DNA of 64,000 nt, from positions 124,001-188,000 of the forward strand of contig NZ_SPJX01000184.1 in assembly GCF_004458765.1 (NCBI RefSeq), written 5' to 3'. The translations under genes were made by a program, and so were the position numbers. Shown piece after piece: positions 1-9,322 of the stretch. The first letter of the stretch is position 1; each line of letters begins with the position of its first letter. The DNA comes from Microvirga pakistanensis (GTDB lineage Bacteria > Pseudomonadota > Alphaproteobacteria > Rhizobiales > Beijerinckiaceae). The notes under the pieces are model-generated. The model saw only the letters and a list, made by a program, of their open reading frames with translations. It was not told the origin of the DNA and ran no database searches.

Positions 1-136
1 CATTTCCGCCGATGGCCGCCCGACCGTGAAGCTTTCGGACAACCCCACCAAGGCCATGGGGCCCGAGGAGGAGGTCGAGCGCTACAAGCGCGTGTTCCAC
101 GTGGGGTCGCAGACGGCGCAACCGGTATTGGTGTGA
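1..136 (+). CDS. pncB: Nicotinate phosphoribosyltransferase, C-terminal end only
   Basis: The first 45 codons in frame 2 are open and stop at TGA 134-136. They read ...[20 protein letters not shown]..., which matches the C-terminal signature of nicotinate phosphoribosyltransferase, where a VKLSDNPxKxxGP stretch precedes the end of the protein. The enzyme converts nicotinate and PRPP to nicotinate mononucleotide in NAD salvage. The rest of the gene lies outside the window, so catalytic residues cannot be checked. The next gene starts 4 nt after the stop, so the two are probably cotranscribed. Confidence 0.75.
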   Translation, partial: ISADGRPTVKLSDNPTKAMGPEEEVERYKRVFHVGSQTAQPVLV

Positions 137-140
137 GGCA

Positions 141-905
141 ATGAAGATCGATCTGAACAGCGATATGGGCGAGAGCTTCGGGGCGTGGTCGATGGGCGAC
201 GACGAGGCGATGCTCGATATCGTCTCGTCGGCCAACATCGCATGCGGTTTCCATGCAGGTGATCCGTCCACCATGTTCCGCACGGCGGAGATCGCCAAGC
301 GCAAGGGCGTGGCGGTCGGCGCGCATCCGGGCTTCAACGACCTGCATGGCTTCGGCCGGCGGGTGATCCGCGGCGATTCCCCGGCCGAGATCGAACGCAT
401 GATCGCCTACCAGATCGGAGCCATGCAGGCCGTGGCCGCCCTGGCCGGTCATAAGGTCACCTTTGTGAAGGTTCACGGTTCGCTCAACAACATGGCGAAC
501 GAGGAGGAGAGCCTGGCGCTGGCGATCGCCCGCGCCATCAAGGGGGTGGATGCAAGCCTCGTCAACGTGTGCATGCCGGGACTCCTGATGGAGAAGGCAT
601 CGGAAACCGTCGGCATTCCGGTGGTGCGGGAGTTCTTCGCCGATCGCACCTATGAGGACGACGGCTCGCTGACCAGCCGCAAGAAGCCCGGCTCCGTTCT
701 ACACGATACGGATGCGGCGGCCGAACGCGTGCTGCGCACGTTACAGGACGGGGCCATCATCTCGACCTCGGGCAAGCGCATCCCCATCGCGATCGACACC
801 ATCTGCGTGCACGGCGACGAGCCGAGCGCCGTCGCTATGGCACGCACGGTCAGGGCAAAGCTCGAAGCCAACGGCATCACCATCGCTCCGTTCTCGGGAA
901 CATAG
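141..905 (+). CDS. pxpA: LamB/YcsF family protein, 5-oxoprolinase subunit A-like
   Basis: The 254-residue product opens with [13 protein letters not shown], followed by [14 protein letters not shown] and VGAHPGFND. These are hallmark motifs of the LamB/YcsF family, and the length is close to the roughly 245-residue PxpA of E. coli. In that family PxpA works with PxpB and PxpC to hydrolyse 5-oxoproline to glutamate. Neither partner is visible here: pncB lies upstream and a methyltransferase follows 1 nt after the stop. The family assignment is firm, but the 5-oxoprolinase role is inferred. The protein has no signal peptide and should be cytoplasmic. Confidence 0.85.
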   Translation: MKIDLNSDMGESFGAWSMGDDEAMLDIVSSANIACGFHAGDPSTMFRTAEIAKRKGVAVGAHPGFNDLHGFGRRVIRGDSPAEIERMIAYQIGAMQAVAALAGHKVTFVKVHGSLNNMANEEESLALAIARAIKGVDASLVNVCMPGLLMEKASETVGIPVVREFFADRTYEDDGSLTSRKKPGSVLHDTDAAAERVLRTLQDGAIISTSGKRIPIAIDTICVHGDEPSAVAMARTVRAKLEANGITIAPFSGT

Positions 906-906
906 C

Positions 907-1650
907 GTGACGTTCAAGGATCATTTCTCGGAAAAGTCGGGCGATTATGCAGCCTATCGTCCGACCTATCCGCGCTCGCTCGTCGATTACCTCGCCGGTC
1001 TTTGCGGGCAGACGGATGTGGCGCTTGATGTCGGCTGCGGCACGGGACAGCTCTCGGTGCTGCTGGCGGAGCGTTTCAGCCGCGTGATCGCCACGGATGC
1101 GAGCGCGCAGCAGATCGTGCAGGCCGAGGCGCATGAGCGCGTGGAGTATCGTGTGGCGCCGGCGGAGCGGAGCGGCCTTGTCGAGCACACGGTCGATCTG
1201 ATCACGGCCGCGCAGGCGGCGCATTGGTTCGATCTCGATGCCTTTTATGAGGAGGCGCGTCGCGTCGGAAAGCCGGGCGCGGTGCTGGCGCTCATCACCT
1301 ATGGGGTGATCCGGGCAGAGCCCGGCATCGACCCTATCATTCGGCACTTCTACAAGGATGTGGTCGGCGCCTATTGGCCGCCGGAGCGCCGCCATGTGGA
1401 GGAGGGGTATCGCTCCTTCGCGTTTCCTTTTGATGAATGGGATGCGCCGCCTCTGGCCATCGAGGTGGAGTGGCAGGCTTCCGACCTCATCGGTTATGTC
1501 GACACATGGTCAGCCGTTCGCGGGCTTGAGAAAGCGCAAGGACGTGAACCTCTCGAAAGATTCGAGCGCGAGCTCGTGGCGCATTGGGGCGAGCCGCGGC
1601 GCCGGCGCGTCATTCGCTTTCCCCTATCCCTGCGCGTCGGACGGATGTGA
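907..1650 (+). CDS. Class I SAM-dependent methyltransferase (methyltransferase type 11-like)
   Basis: A GTG start at 907 gives 247 residues beginning MTFKDHFSEKSGDYAAYRP. The open frame continues upstream through pxpA, but that part is only a shadow. Motif I is ALDVGCGTGQLS near residue 40, followed by an acidic residue after the second strand (IATDAS), as in Rossmann-fold methyltransferases. The YAAYRPxYP N-terminus is typical of small-molecule methyltransferases of the trans-aconitate/UbiE-like type. The substrate is unknown. The last 27 nt overlap the end of the convergent hydrolase gene. Confidence 0.8.
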   Translation: MTFKDHFSEKSGDYAAYRPTYPRSLVDYLAGLCGQTDVALDVGCGTGQLSVLLAERFSRVIATDASAQQIVQAEAHERVEYRVAPAERSGLVEHTVDLITAAQAAHWFDLDAFYEEARRVGKPGAVLALITYGVIRAEPGIDPIIRHFYKDVVGAYWPPERRHVEEGYRSFAFPFDEWDAPPLAIEVEWQASDLIGYVDTWSAVRGLEKAQGREPLERFERELVAHWGEPRRRRVIRFPLSLRVGRM

Positions 1651-2526
1651 CCGATCCGCCGCGAACGCTTTCGCCAGGAACGGCGTGAGCGCGGAGAGCG
1701 TCTCCTCGGGCGCTTCCTCTGCGAGGTAATGGCCGCAATCGATTCCATGCCCATCCACGTGGTCCGCCCAGTCGCGCCACACCGCCAGAACGTCGTACCA
1801 GCGTTCCAAGCCGTTGCGCAGCCCCCAGAGCGCCAGGACCGGGCAGGCGATGCGCCGCCCGGCCCTCATGTCGGCTTCGTCGAGTTGCATGTCGATGGTC
1901 GCGCCCGCGCGGTAATCCTCGCACATGGCATGGATGGTCTCGGGATCGGTGAAGCAGCGCCGGTATTCCGCCAGGGCTTGCGCATCGAACATCGCACGCC
2001 CGCGCCGCAGATAGAACGTGTCCGGATCGGCCGAGATGAGGGTTTCCGGAATGGGATGCGGCTGCGCCAGGAAGAACCAGTGCCAGTAGCCCATGGCAAA
2101 CGCCATGTCGGTGCGCCGGAAATGCTCGTAGGTCGGCAGGATATCAAGAACCGACAGGGCCGCGATGCGGGCCGGGTGATCGAGCGCCATGCGATAGGCG
2201 CAGCGTCCGCCGCGGTCGTGGCCGACCACGGCAAAGCGGTCGAAGCCGAGGGCTTGCATCACCTCGACCATGTCCCGCGCCATGGCGCGTTTCGAATAGG
2301 GCGCATGGTCGGACGTCGTCGGGGGCTTGGAGCTGTCGCCGTAGCCGCGCAGGTCCGCGCAGACGACTGTGTACTCTTCGGCGAGCCGCGGGGCGACCCG
2401 GTGCCACATGACGTGCGTTTGCGGATGCCCGTGCAGCAGCAGAACGGGCGGGCCGTTGCCCCCATGGCGGAGATTGATGACGGCCTCGGATGTTTCGATC
2501 CGGCCATGCGTGAAGGTCTCGAACAT
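1624..2526 (-). CDS. Alpha/beta hydrolase, fluoroacetate dehalogenase-like
   Basis: The 300-residue alpha/beta hydrolase has an oxyanion motif HGHPQTH (about 32-38), nucleophile motif GHDRGGR (Asp104, with Arg105 and Arg108), a second acid at Asp128 in VLDILPTYE, and a histidine at about 266 in GHYLAEEAPEET. The aspartate nucleophile with the two arginines and the YWHWFFLAQ segment are what haloacetate/fluoroacetate dehalogenases show, rather than the serine of esterases. Close relatives annotated this way can also be epoxide hydrolases, so the substrate is an inference. The start at 2526 was preferred over an upstream in-frame ATG at 2598 because the fold begins here. Confidence 0.8.
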   Translation of the reverse strand: MFETFTHGRIETSEAVINLRHGGNGPPVLLLHGHPQTHVMWHRVAPRLAEEYTVVCADLRGYGDSSKPPTTSDHAPYSKRAMARDMVEVMQALGFDRFAVVGHDRGGRCAYRMALDHPARIAALSVLDILPTYEHFRRTDMAFAMGYWHWFFLAQPHPIPETLISADPDTFYLRRGRAMFDAQALAEYRRCFTDPETIHAMCEDYRAGATIDMQLDEADMRAGRRIACPVLALWGLRNGLERWYDVLAVWRDWADHVDGHGIDCGHYLAEEAPEETLSALTPFLAKAFAADRSHPSDAQG

Positions 2527-2629
2527 GTGCGGACTGTCCTCCATTTCCGCCGGAGGCTCCAGCCCTACCAAAGCAGGCGAGAGCAGGCCGTCATCCATGA
2601 AGGCCGCCTCGTCCGCTTTGGGGGCTCGC

Positions 2630-3289
2630 TCACCAGGAGCGCCGCTCTCCGTTGTCGATATGGATGATGCCGTTCCGATACATCTTGAGGCCCCCGACCT
2701 CGGGCCGCGAGCCCAAATAGGCCATGATGCCGCGGGCGCGGGCCTTCACCCTGAAATCGAGAGCGCGGCATGACAGGTGGAGCGAGTGGCGTGCGCCGCC
2801 TGCGCGCCAGTTCCGGCTCTTGCTCCGGTGAGTGGACTCGATGCTGACGGGACCGAATTTCTCGGCGACATCGGCAATGACCGCCAGCAGGTTCCCGGGC
2901 AGGCATTGCGTCGGAGCGGCTGCGCGCAGCTTGATCGTTCCCCGCGACACCAAGGATGTGAAGCCCGCAGGACCACGCGTTCCGAGGGTACCGGCATCGG
3001 GTAGGCTCCCGGTGGTCGCCGGATCGGTGATCCGGTCGCCGGAGGGCAGGCTCGTGTACTCGACCTTGGGAAGAGTGGTGGGAACGGCGCGGGCCTTGGC
3101 GCGCACTTTGGACGGCGGCCGGCTCGGGAGCAAAGGCGCAGCTTTTGGAAATGAAATCGGGATCACGATCCCGTTCTGCTCCGCATGGGGGCTTTGCGCA
3201 TGCGCCGGGTGCCCCACGAGGGCCGCCAGGCAGGTCCCGGTCGTGAAGGCGAGCCAAGGCGCGCAACGAACTTTCAATTCGGTGCTCAT
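2630..3289 (-). CDS. Secreted peptidase M15-like (DUF882/YcbK-type) protein
   Basis: The start at 3289 follows a GGGGAGA ribosome-binding site. The 219-residue product has an N-terminal signal peptide (hydrophobic stretch ending AHA-QS), a basic, proline-rich linker, and a C-terminal domain with the elements VSIESTHRS, HLSCRALDFRV and GIIHIDNGERRSW. These resemble the metal-site layout of M15_3 D,D-carboxypeptidase-like domains (H...D...H). It probably acts on peptidoglycan in the periplasm. It stands alone, converging neither with nor coupled to its neighbours. Catalytic activity is inferred. Confidence 0.65.
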   Translation of the reverse strand: MSTELKVRCAPWLAFTTGTCLAALVGHPAHAQSPHAEQNGIVIPISFPKAAPLLPSRPPSKVRAKARAVPTTLPKVEYTSLPSGDRITDPATTGSLPDAGTLGTRGPAGFTSLVSRGTIKLRAAAPTQCLPGNLLAVIADVAEKFGPVSIESTHRSKSRNWRAGGARHSLHLSCRALDFRVKARARGIMAYLGSRPEVGGLKMYRNGIIHIDNGERRSW

Positions 3290-3621
3290 CGGGTTCTCCC
3301 CGTTCTGAGCCCCCACATCATGGAAAGCCGATGGATGGTCCTCCCACCGGCAGCAATTTTTTGGCCAGTAAACCGGCAGGTGCGGTGATCGCTTGAGAGA
3401 AGCTACCTATGCAATGGCTCAGTTGGAGCAAGGGTTGGATGAAGAATTTAGTCTGATCAAAAGTATTACTACCTATAGAAATCCTTATTTTCCAAGAGTC
3501 TTAGCCTAAAATGATCTCATTATTGCAACGTTATTAAGTTTAACTTTCAGGGTCTTGCAGTGCCCATCCGCGATACACATATCATGTTGCGAGCCTTAAC
3601 ATCGGCCCATTGGAGACTGGA
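3290..3621. other. AT-richer intergenic region with no supported gene
   Basis: This 332-bp gap separates two genes reading outward. The part from about 3400 to 3560 is visibly richer in A and T than the rest of the window. It must hold the promoters of both neighbours. A 15-codon ATG frame at 3409 is too short and lacks a convincing ribosome-binding site. No tRNA, repeat or conserved small RNA could be recognised. Confidence 0.5.
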
Positions 3622-4053
3622 ATGCCTGCTGCCCGTAGCGACCTGTTCGATGCCATCAAAGCTGCCGGCCCGACCCGGGAGGATTCCCTCGCGCGCATCA
3701 CGCTTGTGGCGAAACTGATGGACAGTGCTTTCGTGGTTCCCGGCCTTAACCGCCGGATCGGCCTGGATGCGGTTCTGGGTCTCGTGCCGGGGGTCGGCGA
3801 TGCCATTTCGGCAGCCCTGGCGAGCTATATCATCTGGGAGGCGCGCCAGCTCGGTCTCCCGCGCTGGAAGATCGCCCGCATGATCGGCAATGTGGCGGTG
3901 GATACGGCGCTCGGCGCCATCCCCTTGGCCGGCGACGTGTTCGACGTGTTCTTCAAGGCCAACGAGCGCAACCTGCGGATCATCCACGACCATCTCGGCA
4001 CATCCAAGCGGGGGCCGAAGGTGATCGACGGCACCGCAATGCGGATCGAGTGA
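3622..4053 (+). CDS. DUF4112 domain-containing protein
   Basis: The ATG at 3622 lies 6 nt after GGAG (3612-3615), which makes it preferable to the in-frame TTG at 3610. The 143-residue product carries the DUF4112 pattern: an amphipathic start, MDSAFVVPGLNRRIGLDAVLGLVPGVGD, a hydrophobic helix with IIWEARQLG, and a second GAIPLAGDVFDVFFKAN segment. DUF4112 proteins are small membrane-associated proteins of unknown function that are common in proteobacteria. The gene converges on the ABC importer operon, and a hairpin lies between them. Confidence 0.8.
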   Translation: MPAARSDLFDAIKAAGPTREDSLARITLVAKLMDSAFVVPGLNRRIGLDAVLGLVPGVGDAISAALASYIIWEARQLGLPRWKIARMIGNVAVDTALGAIPLAGDVFDVFFKANERNLRIIHDHLGTSKRGPKVIDGTAMRIE

Positions 4054-4067
4054 TAGCCGCTTCACCG

Positions 4068-4118
4068 AAAAAACGCGACCCTCTGGGTCTGCACGATGCG
4101 CTAGGACCGCGCTTTTTT
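4068..4118. terminator. Bidirectional terminator-like inverted repeat
   Basis: An AAAAAACGCG arm at 4068-4077 faces CGCGCTTTTTT at 4108-4118, with one unpaired C and a 30-nt loop. It sits between two convergent genes, so each strand ends in a U-run. The loop contains GCACGATGCGCTAG (4091-4104), a core that recurs inverted at 33222-33235 and, less completely, near 51988. The element may therefore also be a member of the dispersed palindrome family. Confidence 0.55.
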
Positions 4119-4122
4119 GCTG

Positions 4123-4917
4123 TCACCGGTGGCTTGAGATGAACTGCTGGAAGCGTTCCGATTTCGGCGCGGCGAACACTTCGCCGGGAGGCCCTTCCTC
4201 TTCCACCATGCCTTTGTGAAGAAACACCACCCGGTTCGAGACGTCGCGGGCAAAGCCCATCTCGTGTGTCACGACAAGCATGGTGCGGCCCTCCTCCGCG
4301 AGCGAACGCATCACGCGCAGCACCTCGCCGACGAGTTCCGGGTCGAGCGCCGAGGTCGGCTCGTCGAACAGCATCACCTTGGGATGCATGGCCAGCGCAC
4401 GGGCGATCGCCGCGCGCTGCTGCTGTCCGCCGGACAGATGGGACGGATATTGATGGCGCTTGTCGGCGATGCCGACCTTCGCCAGCAGCTCCTCGGCCTC
4501 CGCGATGCACTCCGCCTTCGGGCGCCTCTGCACATGCACCGGCGCCTCGATGACATTCTCCAGGATCGTCATGTGAGACCAGAGATTGAAGCTCTGGAAC
4601 ACCATCGCGACGCGCGAGCGGATGCGGTCCACCTGCCGCTGGTCGGCGGGCATCATGCCTTTGCGGCCGTGCTTCAGCTTGATCGTCTCGCCCCCGATGG
4701 TGACGTCGCCGCTGTCAGGCACTTCGAGCATGTTGATGCAGCGAAGCATCGTCGACTTGCCCGATCCCGACGCGCCGAGGATCGAGATCACGTCGCCCTC
4801 GTTGGCCTTGAGCGATATGCCCTTGAGAACTTCGAGCGTACCGAAGCTCTTGCGCAGATTGCTGATCGATACGGCGGGAGTGGACTGGGACGACAAGGAT
4901 GCAACTCCGTTAGACAT
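4123..4917 (-). CDS. Polar amino acid ABC transporter ATP-binding protein (HisP/OccP type)
   Basis: The 264-residue ATPase has Walker [10 protein letters not shown] (48-56), the Q-loop in [13 protein letters not shown], signature LSGGQQQR, Walker [13 protein letters not shown] and the H-switch VVTHEMGFA. The [12 protein letters not shown] and [12 protein letters not shown] stretches are typical of importers for histidine, lysine/arginine/ornithine, octopine or nopaline. The start at 4917 was chosen because its ATG overlaps the TAA of the upstream permease by 8 nt, which suggests translational coupling. It is the last gene of the binding-protein/permease/permease/ATPase operon. Confidence 0.9.
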   Translation of the reverse strand: MSNGVASLSSQSTPAVSISNLRKSFGTLEVLKGISLKANEGDVISILGASGSGKSTMLRCINMLEVPDSGDVTIGGETIKLKHGRKGMMPADQRQVDRIRSRVAMVFQSFNLWSHMTILENVIEAPVHVQRRPKAECIAEAEELLAKVGIADKRHQYPSHLSGGQQQRAAIARALAMHPKVMLFDEPTSALDPELVGEVLRVMRSLAEEGRTMLVVTHEMGFARDVSNRVVFLHKGMVEEEGPPGEVFAAPKSERFQQFISSHR

Positions 4918-5635
4918 GCGCGGCCTCCAGGCGCGGCTCCACGGCAGGCGCGCGGCGCAGGTGCGGCGAAAGCCACCATTCAATGGCCATGATGATGCGG
5001 GTGATGATGAAGTTCAGAACGAGGTAGATCACGCCTGCCACGATGAAAACCTCCACGGCCCGGAAGGTCTGCGAGATCATCTTGGCCGCGAGGCCCGTGA
5101 CTTCCATCATGGTGATGACGGAGGCGAGCGACGTGGCCTTCACCATCAGGATGATCTCGCTGCCATAGGCCGGCAGGGCCTGCCGGACCGCGATCGGGAA
5201 GATGATGCGGCGGAAGAGCAGGAAGCCGGACATGCCGCAGGCCCGTGCGGCCTCCACCTGGTTGTAGGGCACGGCCTGCAGGCCGCCGCGAATGACCTCG
5301 CTGCCGTAGGCCCCCGTATTCATGGTCAGCGCGAGGACCGCGCACCAGTAGGGCTCGCGGAAGAAGCCCCAGAGACCGAACTCCTGCAGAGTGGGGCGGA
5401 ACTGTCCGAGACCGTAATAGATGAGGAAGATCTGCACGAGCAGCGGCGTGCCGCGGAAGACGAACACGTAGGCCTGTGCCGGCCAATTGAACACCTTGAA
5501 GCTCGACATGCGCATGAGCGCGAGCAGCATGGCCAGCACGGCACCGAACGCGATTGACGTGAAGGCGAGATTGAGCGTGAGCGGAACGCCGGCGATGAGG
5601 CGCAGGAAAGCCTCCTGCATGAAGGCGAGGTCCAT
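4910..5635 (-). CDS. Polar amino acid ABC transporter permease (HisM/OccM type)
   Basis: The 241-residue inner membrane protein has about five membrane helices and the EAA loop [24 protein letters not shown], which docks the ATPase. The N-terminal [20 protein letters not shown] and the [19 protein letters not shown] motif are characteristic of the HisMQ family. Its start ATG shares one base with the TGA of the preceding permease, and its stop overlaps the ATPase start, so all three should be made in fixed ratio. It should pair with the other permease to form the channel. Confidence 0.9.
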   Translation of the reverse strand: MDLAFMQEAFLRLIAGVPLTLNLAFTSIAFGAVLAMLLALMRMSSFKVFNWPAQAYVFVFRGTPLLVQIFLIYYGLGQFRPTLQEFGLWGFFREPYWCAVLALTMNTGAYGSEVIRGGLQAVPYNQVEAARACGMSGFLLFRRIIFPIAVRQALPAYGSEIILMVKATSLASVITMMEVTGLAAKMISQTFRAVEVFIVAGVIYLVLNFIITRIIMAIEWWLSPHLRRAPAVEPRLEAAHV

Positions 5636-6357
5636 CAGGAAGCCCTCCGCATGCCGCGCATGGAATAGGTCTCCGCGCGCTGGAAGAGATAGGTCGAAAC
5701 CCAGGTGATCAGGAGATAGAGGATCGCCGCCGTGATGTAGAAGTCGAACGGACGACGCGTCGAGCCCGCGGCCACCTGCGACTGACGCAGAAGCTCGACG
5801 AGCCCGGTGACCGAGATTAGGGCGGATTCCTTCAGGACCAGCTGCCAGGTGTTGCCGAGGCCCGGGATCGCATAGCGCAGAACCTGCGGGGCGATGATCC
5901 GGCGGAACATGAGCCAGCGGTGCATGCCGACGGAGCGGGCGGCCTCAAGCTCGCCGCGGCTGACGACCTGGTAGGCTCCACGGAAGACCTCGGCCTGATA
6001 GGCTCCGGACACGATGCCGATCGCCAGGGCGCCTGTGACGAAAGCGGGTACGCCGATGAAGCCCTCGGCTCCGAACAGGCTGCCGATCGCCCCGAGCGCC
6101 GCGCTGCCGCCGAAATAGAAGAGATAAATCACGAGCAGGTCGGGGATGCCGCGAAGAACCGTGGTGTATCCGTCCGCCAGCCACCGGACCGGAGCATTGC
6201 CGCCGATCTTGCCCCAGGCCACGAAGGTGCCCACGACTGCGCCCGCGAGAAAGCCGCAGGTGGCAACCGCAATCGTCATGCCCGTCGCCATCAGAAGAGC
6301 CCATCCCCAGCCGTTGGGGCCGAACCCGACGAGTTCGAAATAGCTCAGTTGTTGCAC
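5635..6357 (-). CDS. Polar amino acid ABC transporter permease (HisQ/OccQ type)
   Basis: The 240-residue HisMQ-family permease shows LLMATGMTIAVATCGFLAG, VLRGIPDLLVIYLFYFGG and the EAA loop AEVFRGAYQVVSRGELEAARSVGM. It is the first permease of the operon and lies about 126 nt downstream of the nearer binding-protein gene, with a hairpin in between. It should form a heterodimer with the downstream permease. Substrate class is inferred from the family: basic amino acids or opine-like compounds. Confidence 0.9.
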   Translation of the reverse strand: MQQLSYFELVGFGPNGWGWALLMATGMTIAVATCGFLAGAVVGTFVAWGKIGGNAPVRWLADGYTTVLRGIPDLLVIYLFYFGGSAALGAIGSLFGAEGFIGVPAFVTGALAIGIVSGAYQAEVFRGAYQVVSRGELEAARSVGMHRWLMFRRIIAPQVLRYAIPGLGNTWQLVLKESALISVTGLVELLRQSQVAAGSTRRPFDFYITAAILYLLITWVSTYLFQRAETYSMRGMRRAS

Positions 6358-6377
6358 GCTTTAACTTTCTTGACTGT

Positions 6378-6404
6378 GCCCGTCCTCTAGAGCGGAGGAC
6401 GGGC
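6378..6404 (-). promoter_or_regulatory. Intercistronic hairpin between binding protein and permeases
   Basis: A perfect 10-bp stem, GCCCGTCCTC pairing with GAGGACGGGC around a 7-nt loop, lies in the transcript between the binding-protein gene and the first permease. It has no following U-run, so it is less likely to be a full terminator. Such hairpins commonly stabilise the upstream binding-protein mRNA or reduce read-through, so that binding protein exceeds membrane components. This role is inferred. Confidence 0.55.
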
Positions 6405-6483
6405 CGTTTCCTTTCACATCCGGGTGGCCGGCTGCTGCTCCCCAGGCGTCTGGCCATGGGGAGCAGTTCTGGCCGCTCTCTTG

Positions 6484-7329
6484 TCAGGTTTGCGGCGTCA
6501 TGTCGATCTTGAACCATTTCTGCGTCAGCTTTTGGATGGTTCCGTCGTCGACGGCCGATTGAATGGCCTTGTCGAACATGGTCTTGAGCTCAAAATCGTC
6601 CTTGCGCAGGCCCACGGCCACGCCGCGCCCGAGCACGTCGCCGCTCACGGCACCGCCCACCATCTCCATGTCCTTGAACTCCGGCTTTTCCGTCGAGGCC
6701 TTCAGGGAGGAGTGAGCCGCGAAGATCGCGTCGATGCGCCCGGCCGCTAGGTCGAGATCGTGCTGCTCGGTGGTCTTGTATTCACGGATCGTGATCGTGT
6801 CCTTCAGGTACTTCTCAAGGAACTGGCCGTTGACGGTGGAGCTCTGCGTGCCCACGGTCTTGCCTTTCAGGAGGGGCTTCCAGGCCTCGATCATTGTCTT
6901 GGCGGCTTCCGGATCCTTGTCGAGACTCAGGCGCTGGCCCGCACCCGCGAGCTTCTCGAGCGGCGAGCCCTTCATCACGCCCCAGCCATGGGGGCCGGAC
7001 GCGTACGGACGCGAGAAGTTGATGGTCTCCAGGCGCTTTTCCGTGATGTTCATGCCGGCCATGATGGCATCGTACTTCTTGGCCTGGAGCGCCGGGATGA
7101 TGCCGTCCCAGTCCTGGGCCACGATCTCGCACTTCACCTTCATGCGCGCGCACAGGTCGTTGGCGAGGTCGATCTCGAACCCTTCGAGCTTGCCGCCGGC
7201 GCCCGTGAAGTTCCAGGGAGCATAGGCGCCCTCGGTGGCGATCTTGACGGTCTTCTCCTGGGCCGATGCCCCGCCGAGCGCGAGGGCGGAGGCCAGCAGG
7301 GTGAGACCCAGTGCCTTGAATAGCTTCAT
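6484..7329 (-). CDS. Amino acid ABC transporter substrate-binding protein, copy 1
   Basis: The 281-residue periplasmic binding protein (SBP_bac_3, HisJ/LAO type) starts at 7329 after an AGGGGAAG ribosome-binding site. It has a signal peptide ending ASA-QE, then [24 protein letters not shown] and [11 protein letters not shown], the usual N-lobe ligand elements. Residues about 15-97 are encoded by a tract nearly identical to that of the next gene upstream, while the rest has diverged clearly. It is the copy closest to the permeases and probably part of the same transcript. Confidence 0.92.
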   Translation of the reverse strand: MKLFKALGLTLLASALALGGASAQEKTVKIATEGAYAPWNFTGAGGKLEGFEIDLANDLCARMKVKCEIVAQDWDGIIPALQAKKYDAIMAGMNITEKRLETINFSRPYASGPHGWGVMKGSPLEKLAGAGQRLSLDKDPEAAKTMIEAWKPLLKGKTVGTQSSTVNGQFLEKYLKDTITIREYKTTEQHDLDLAAGRIDAIFAAHSSLKASTEKPEFKDMEMVGGAVSGDVLGRGVAVGLRKDDFELKTMFDKAIQSAVDDGTIQKLTQKWFKIDMTPQT

Positions 7330-7500
7330 TCTTCTTCCCCTGGTCAGTTTCGACTGATCCTGTTCTCCGAAGAGAGGCCTTGGCCTGCCATCGGCCCTCG
7401 AAGGTAACAGCCAAAAGCCAAGCCGGCGCAAGGTCTATTCGGCCGAATCGACGGGCCGGCCTGGCGTTTTCGGCCGCAACTGACCCCTTTTTCATACAGA

Positions 7501-7527
7501 AAAGGCGCGGCCATAGCCGCGCCTTGG
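7501..7527 (-). terminator. Rho-independent terminator after binding protein copy 2
   Basis: On the minus strand, just after the stop at 7546, the transcript can fold AAGGCGCGGC against GCCGCGCCTT around a 4-nt loop, followed by TTTTCTG. The stem is GC-rich and perfect. It should separate transcription of binding-protein copy 2 from copy 1 and the permeases, so the two binding proteins can be set at different levels. Confidence 0.75.
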
Positions 7528-7545
7528 AAACGAGGGAAGCTCGAC

Positions 7546-8406
<861 letters not shown>

Positions 8407-8484
8407 TTATGGCTCAGATTCATCGTGAGCCCAACGTCTCGCGGCCTTCGGGCCGCGCCGTGACGCAGTAACAGTCAATCTCCG

Positions 8485-8514
8485 GAAAAAGGCAAGGGGC
8501 CGTCGGTGCCCCTT
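8485..8514 (-). terminator. Rho-independent terminator overlapping the FAH gene stop
   Basis: AAGGGGC at one arm pairs with GCCCCTT (8494-8514 on the plus strand, 7-nt loop). On the minus strand it is followed after three bases by a TTTTT run (8485-8489). The left arm includes the last bases of the FAH-family stop codon, so termination is immediate. Confidence 0.7.
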
Positions 8515-9211
8515 ACACAACCCGAAGGCGAATCTCGCCGAGGCCCTCGATGGCTCCGACCATGACCTGTCCTCGCGTCACGGCTCCCACGCCGTCAGGC
8601 GTTCCCGAAAAGATCACGTCGCCGGGGGCGAGCTCGAAATAGGAGGAGAGATAGGCCACCTGCTCGGCCACGGACCAGATCATGTCGGAGAGGTCGCCCT
8701 TCTGCCTGACGGTGCCGTCGACCGACAACGAGATCGCGCCTGTGGCCGGATGGCCGATCCTGGCGGCCGGATGGATCGGGCCCACGGGACCTGACAGATC
8801 CGCCGCCTTGCCGAGCTCCCAGGAGCGGCGCAACTGCTTCGCCTCGTCCTGAAGGTCGCGGCGGGTCATATCGAGGCCGACCGCGTAGCCGAACACGTGG
8901 TCGAGGGCCTCTGCCACGGGGATGTCCCGGCCGCCCTTGGCGATGGCGACCACCAGTTCCACCTCGAAATGGTAGTTTTGCGTTCTGGGCGGATAGGGAT
9001 GGTCGACCGTCCGGCCGTCCGGGACGAGCTGGAGGGCATCGGCCGGCTTCATGAAGAAGAACGGAGGTTCGCGGGTCGGGTCGCCGCCCATCTCCCGCGC
9101 ATGGGCCGCATAGTTGCGGCCGACGCAATAGACGCGCCGCACGGGGAAAAGGTCGCTGGAGCCGGCAACCGGCAGGGCCGGAACCGGGGGAGTCGGGATG
9201 ACATGGGCCAT
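8513..9211 (-). CDS. Fumarylacetoacetate hydrolase (FAH) family protein
   Basis: The 232-residue single-domain FAH fold has RRVYCVGRNYAAHAREMG, FFFMKPADAL, YPPRTQNYHFEVELVVAIAKGG (the E-x-E metal ligands), GYAVGLDMTRRDLQ and FSGTPDGVGAV. Members hydrolyse or decarboxylate acylpyruvates and sugar-acid intermediates in the cytoplasm using Mg2+. It is divergently transcribed from an FAD-linked hydroxyacid dehydrogenase and a KDG-type kinase across about 110 bp. A shared role in sugar-acid or 2-oxo-acid breakdown is plausible but inferred. Confidence 0.85.
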   Translation of the reverse strand: MAHVIPTPPVPALPVAGSSDLFPVRRVYCVGRNYAAHAREMGGDPTREPPFFFMKPADALQLVPDGRTVDHPYPPRTQNYHFEVELVVAIAKGGRDIPVAEALDHVFGYAVGLDMTRRDLQDEAKQLRRSWELGKAADLSGPVGPIHPAARIGHPATGAISLSVDGTVRQKGDLSDMIWSVAEQVAYLSSYFELAPGDVIFSGTPDGVGAVTRGQVMVGAIEGLGEIRLRVV

Positions 9212-9322
9212 GGTGGTTCGGGAATGTGTTCCGATGAAGGGGCAGGGTCGTCTTTCTCTTTCCTACACCTTGCGGTTCTCCCTACAAGACGTCATGAACG
9301 GGGCTCCACACGAGGAATGACG

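Noticed and set aside
3409-3456. Short ATG frame in the AT-rich gap before the DUF4112 gene
   Set aside because: Fifteen codons, no convincing ribosome-binding site and no conserved feature visible.
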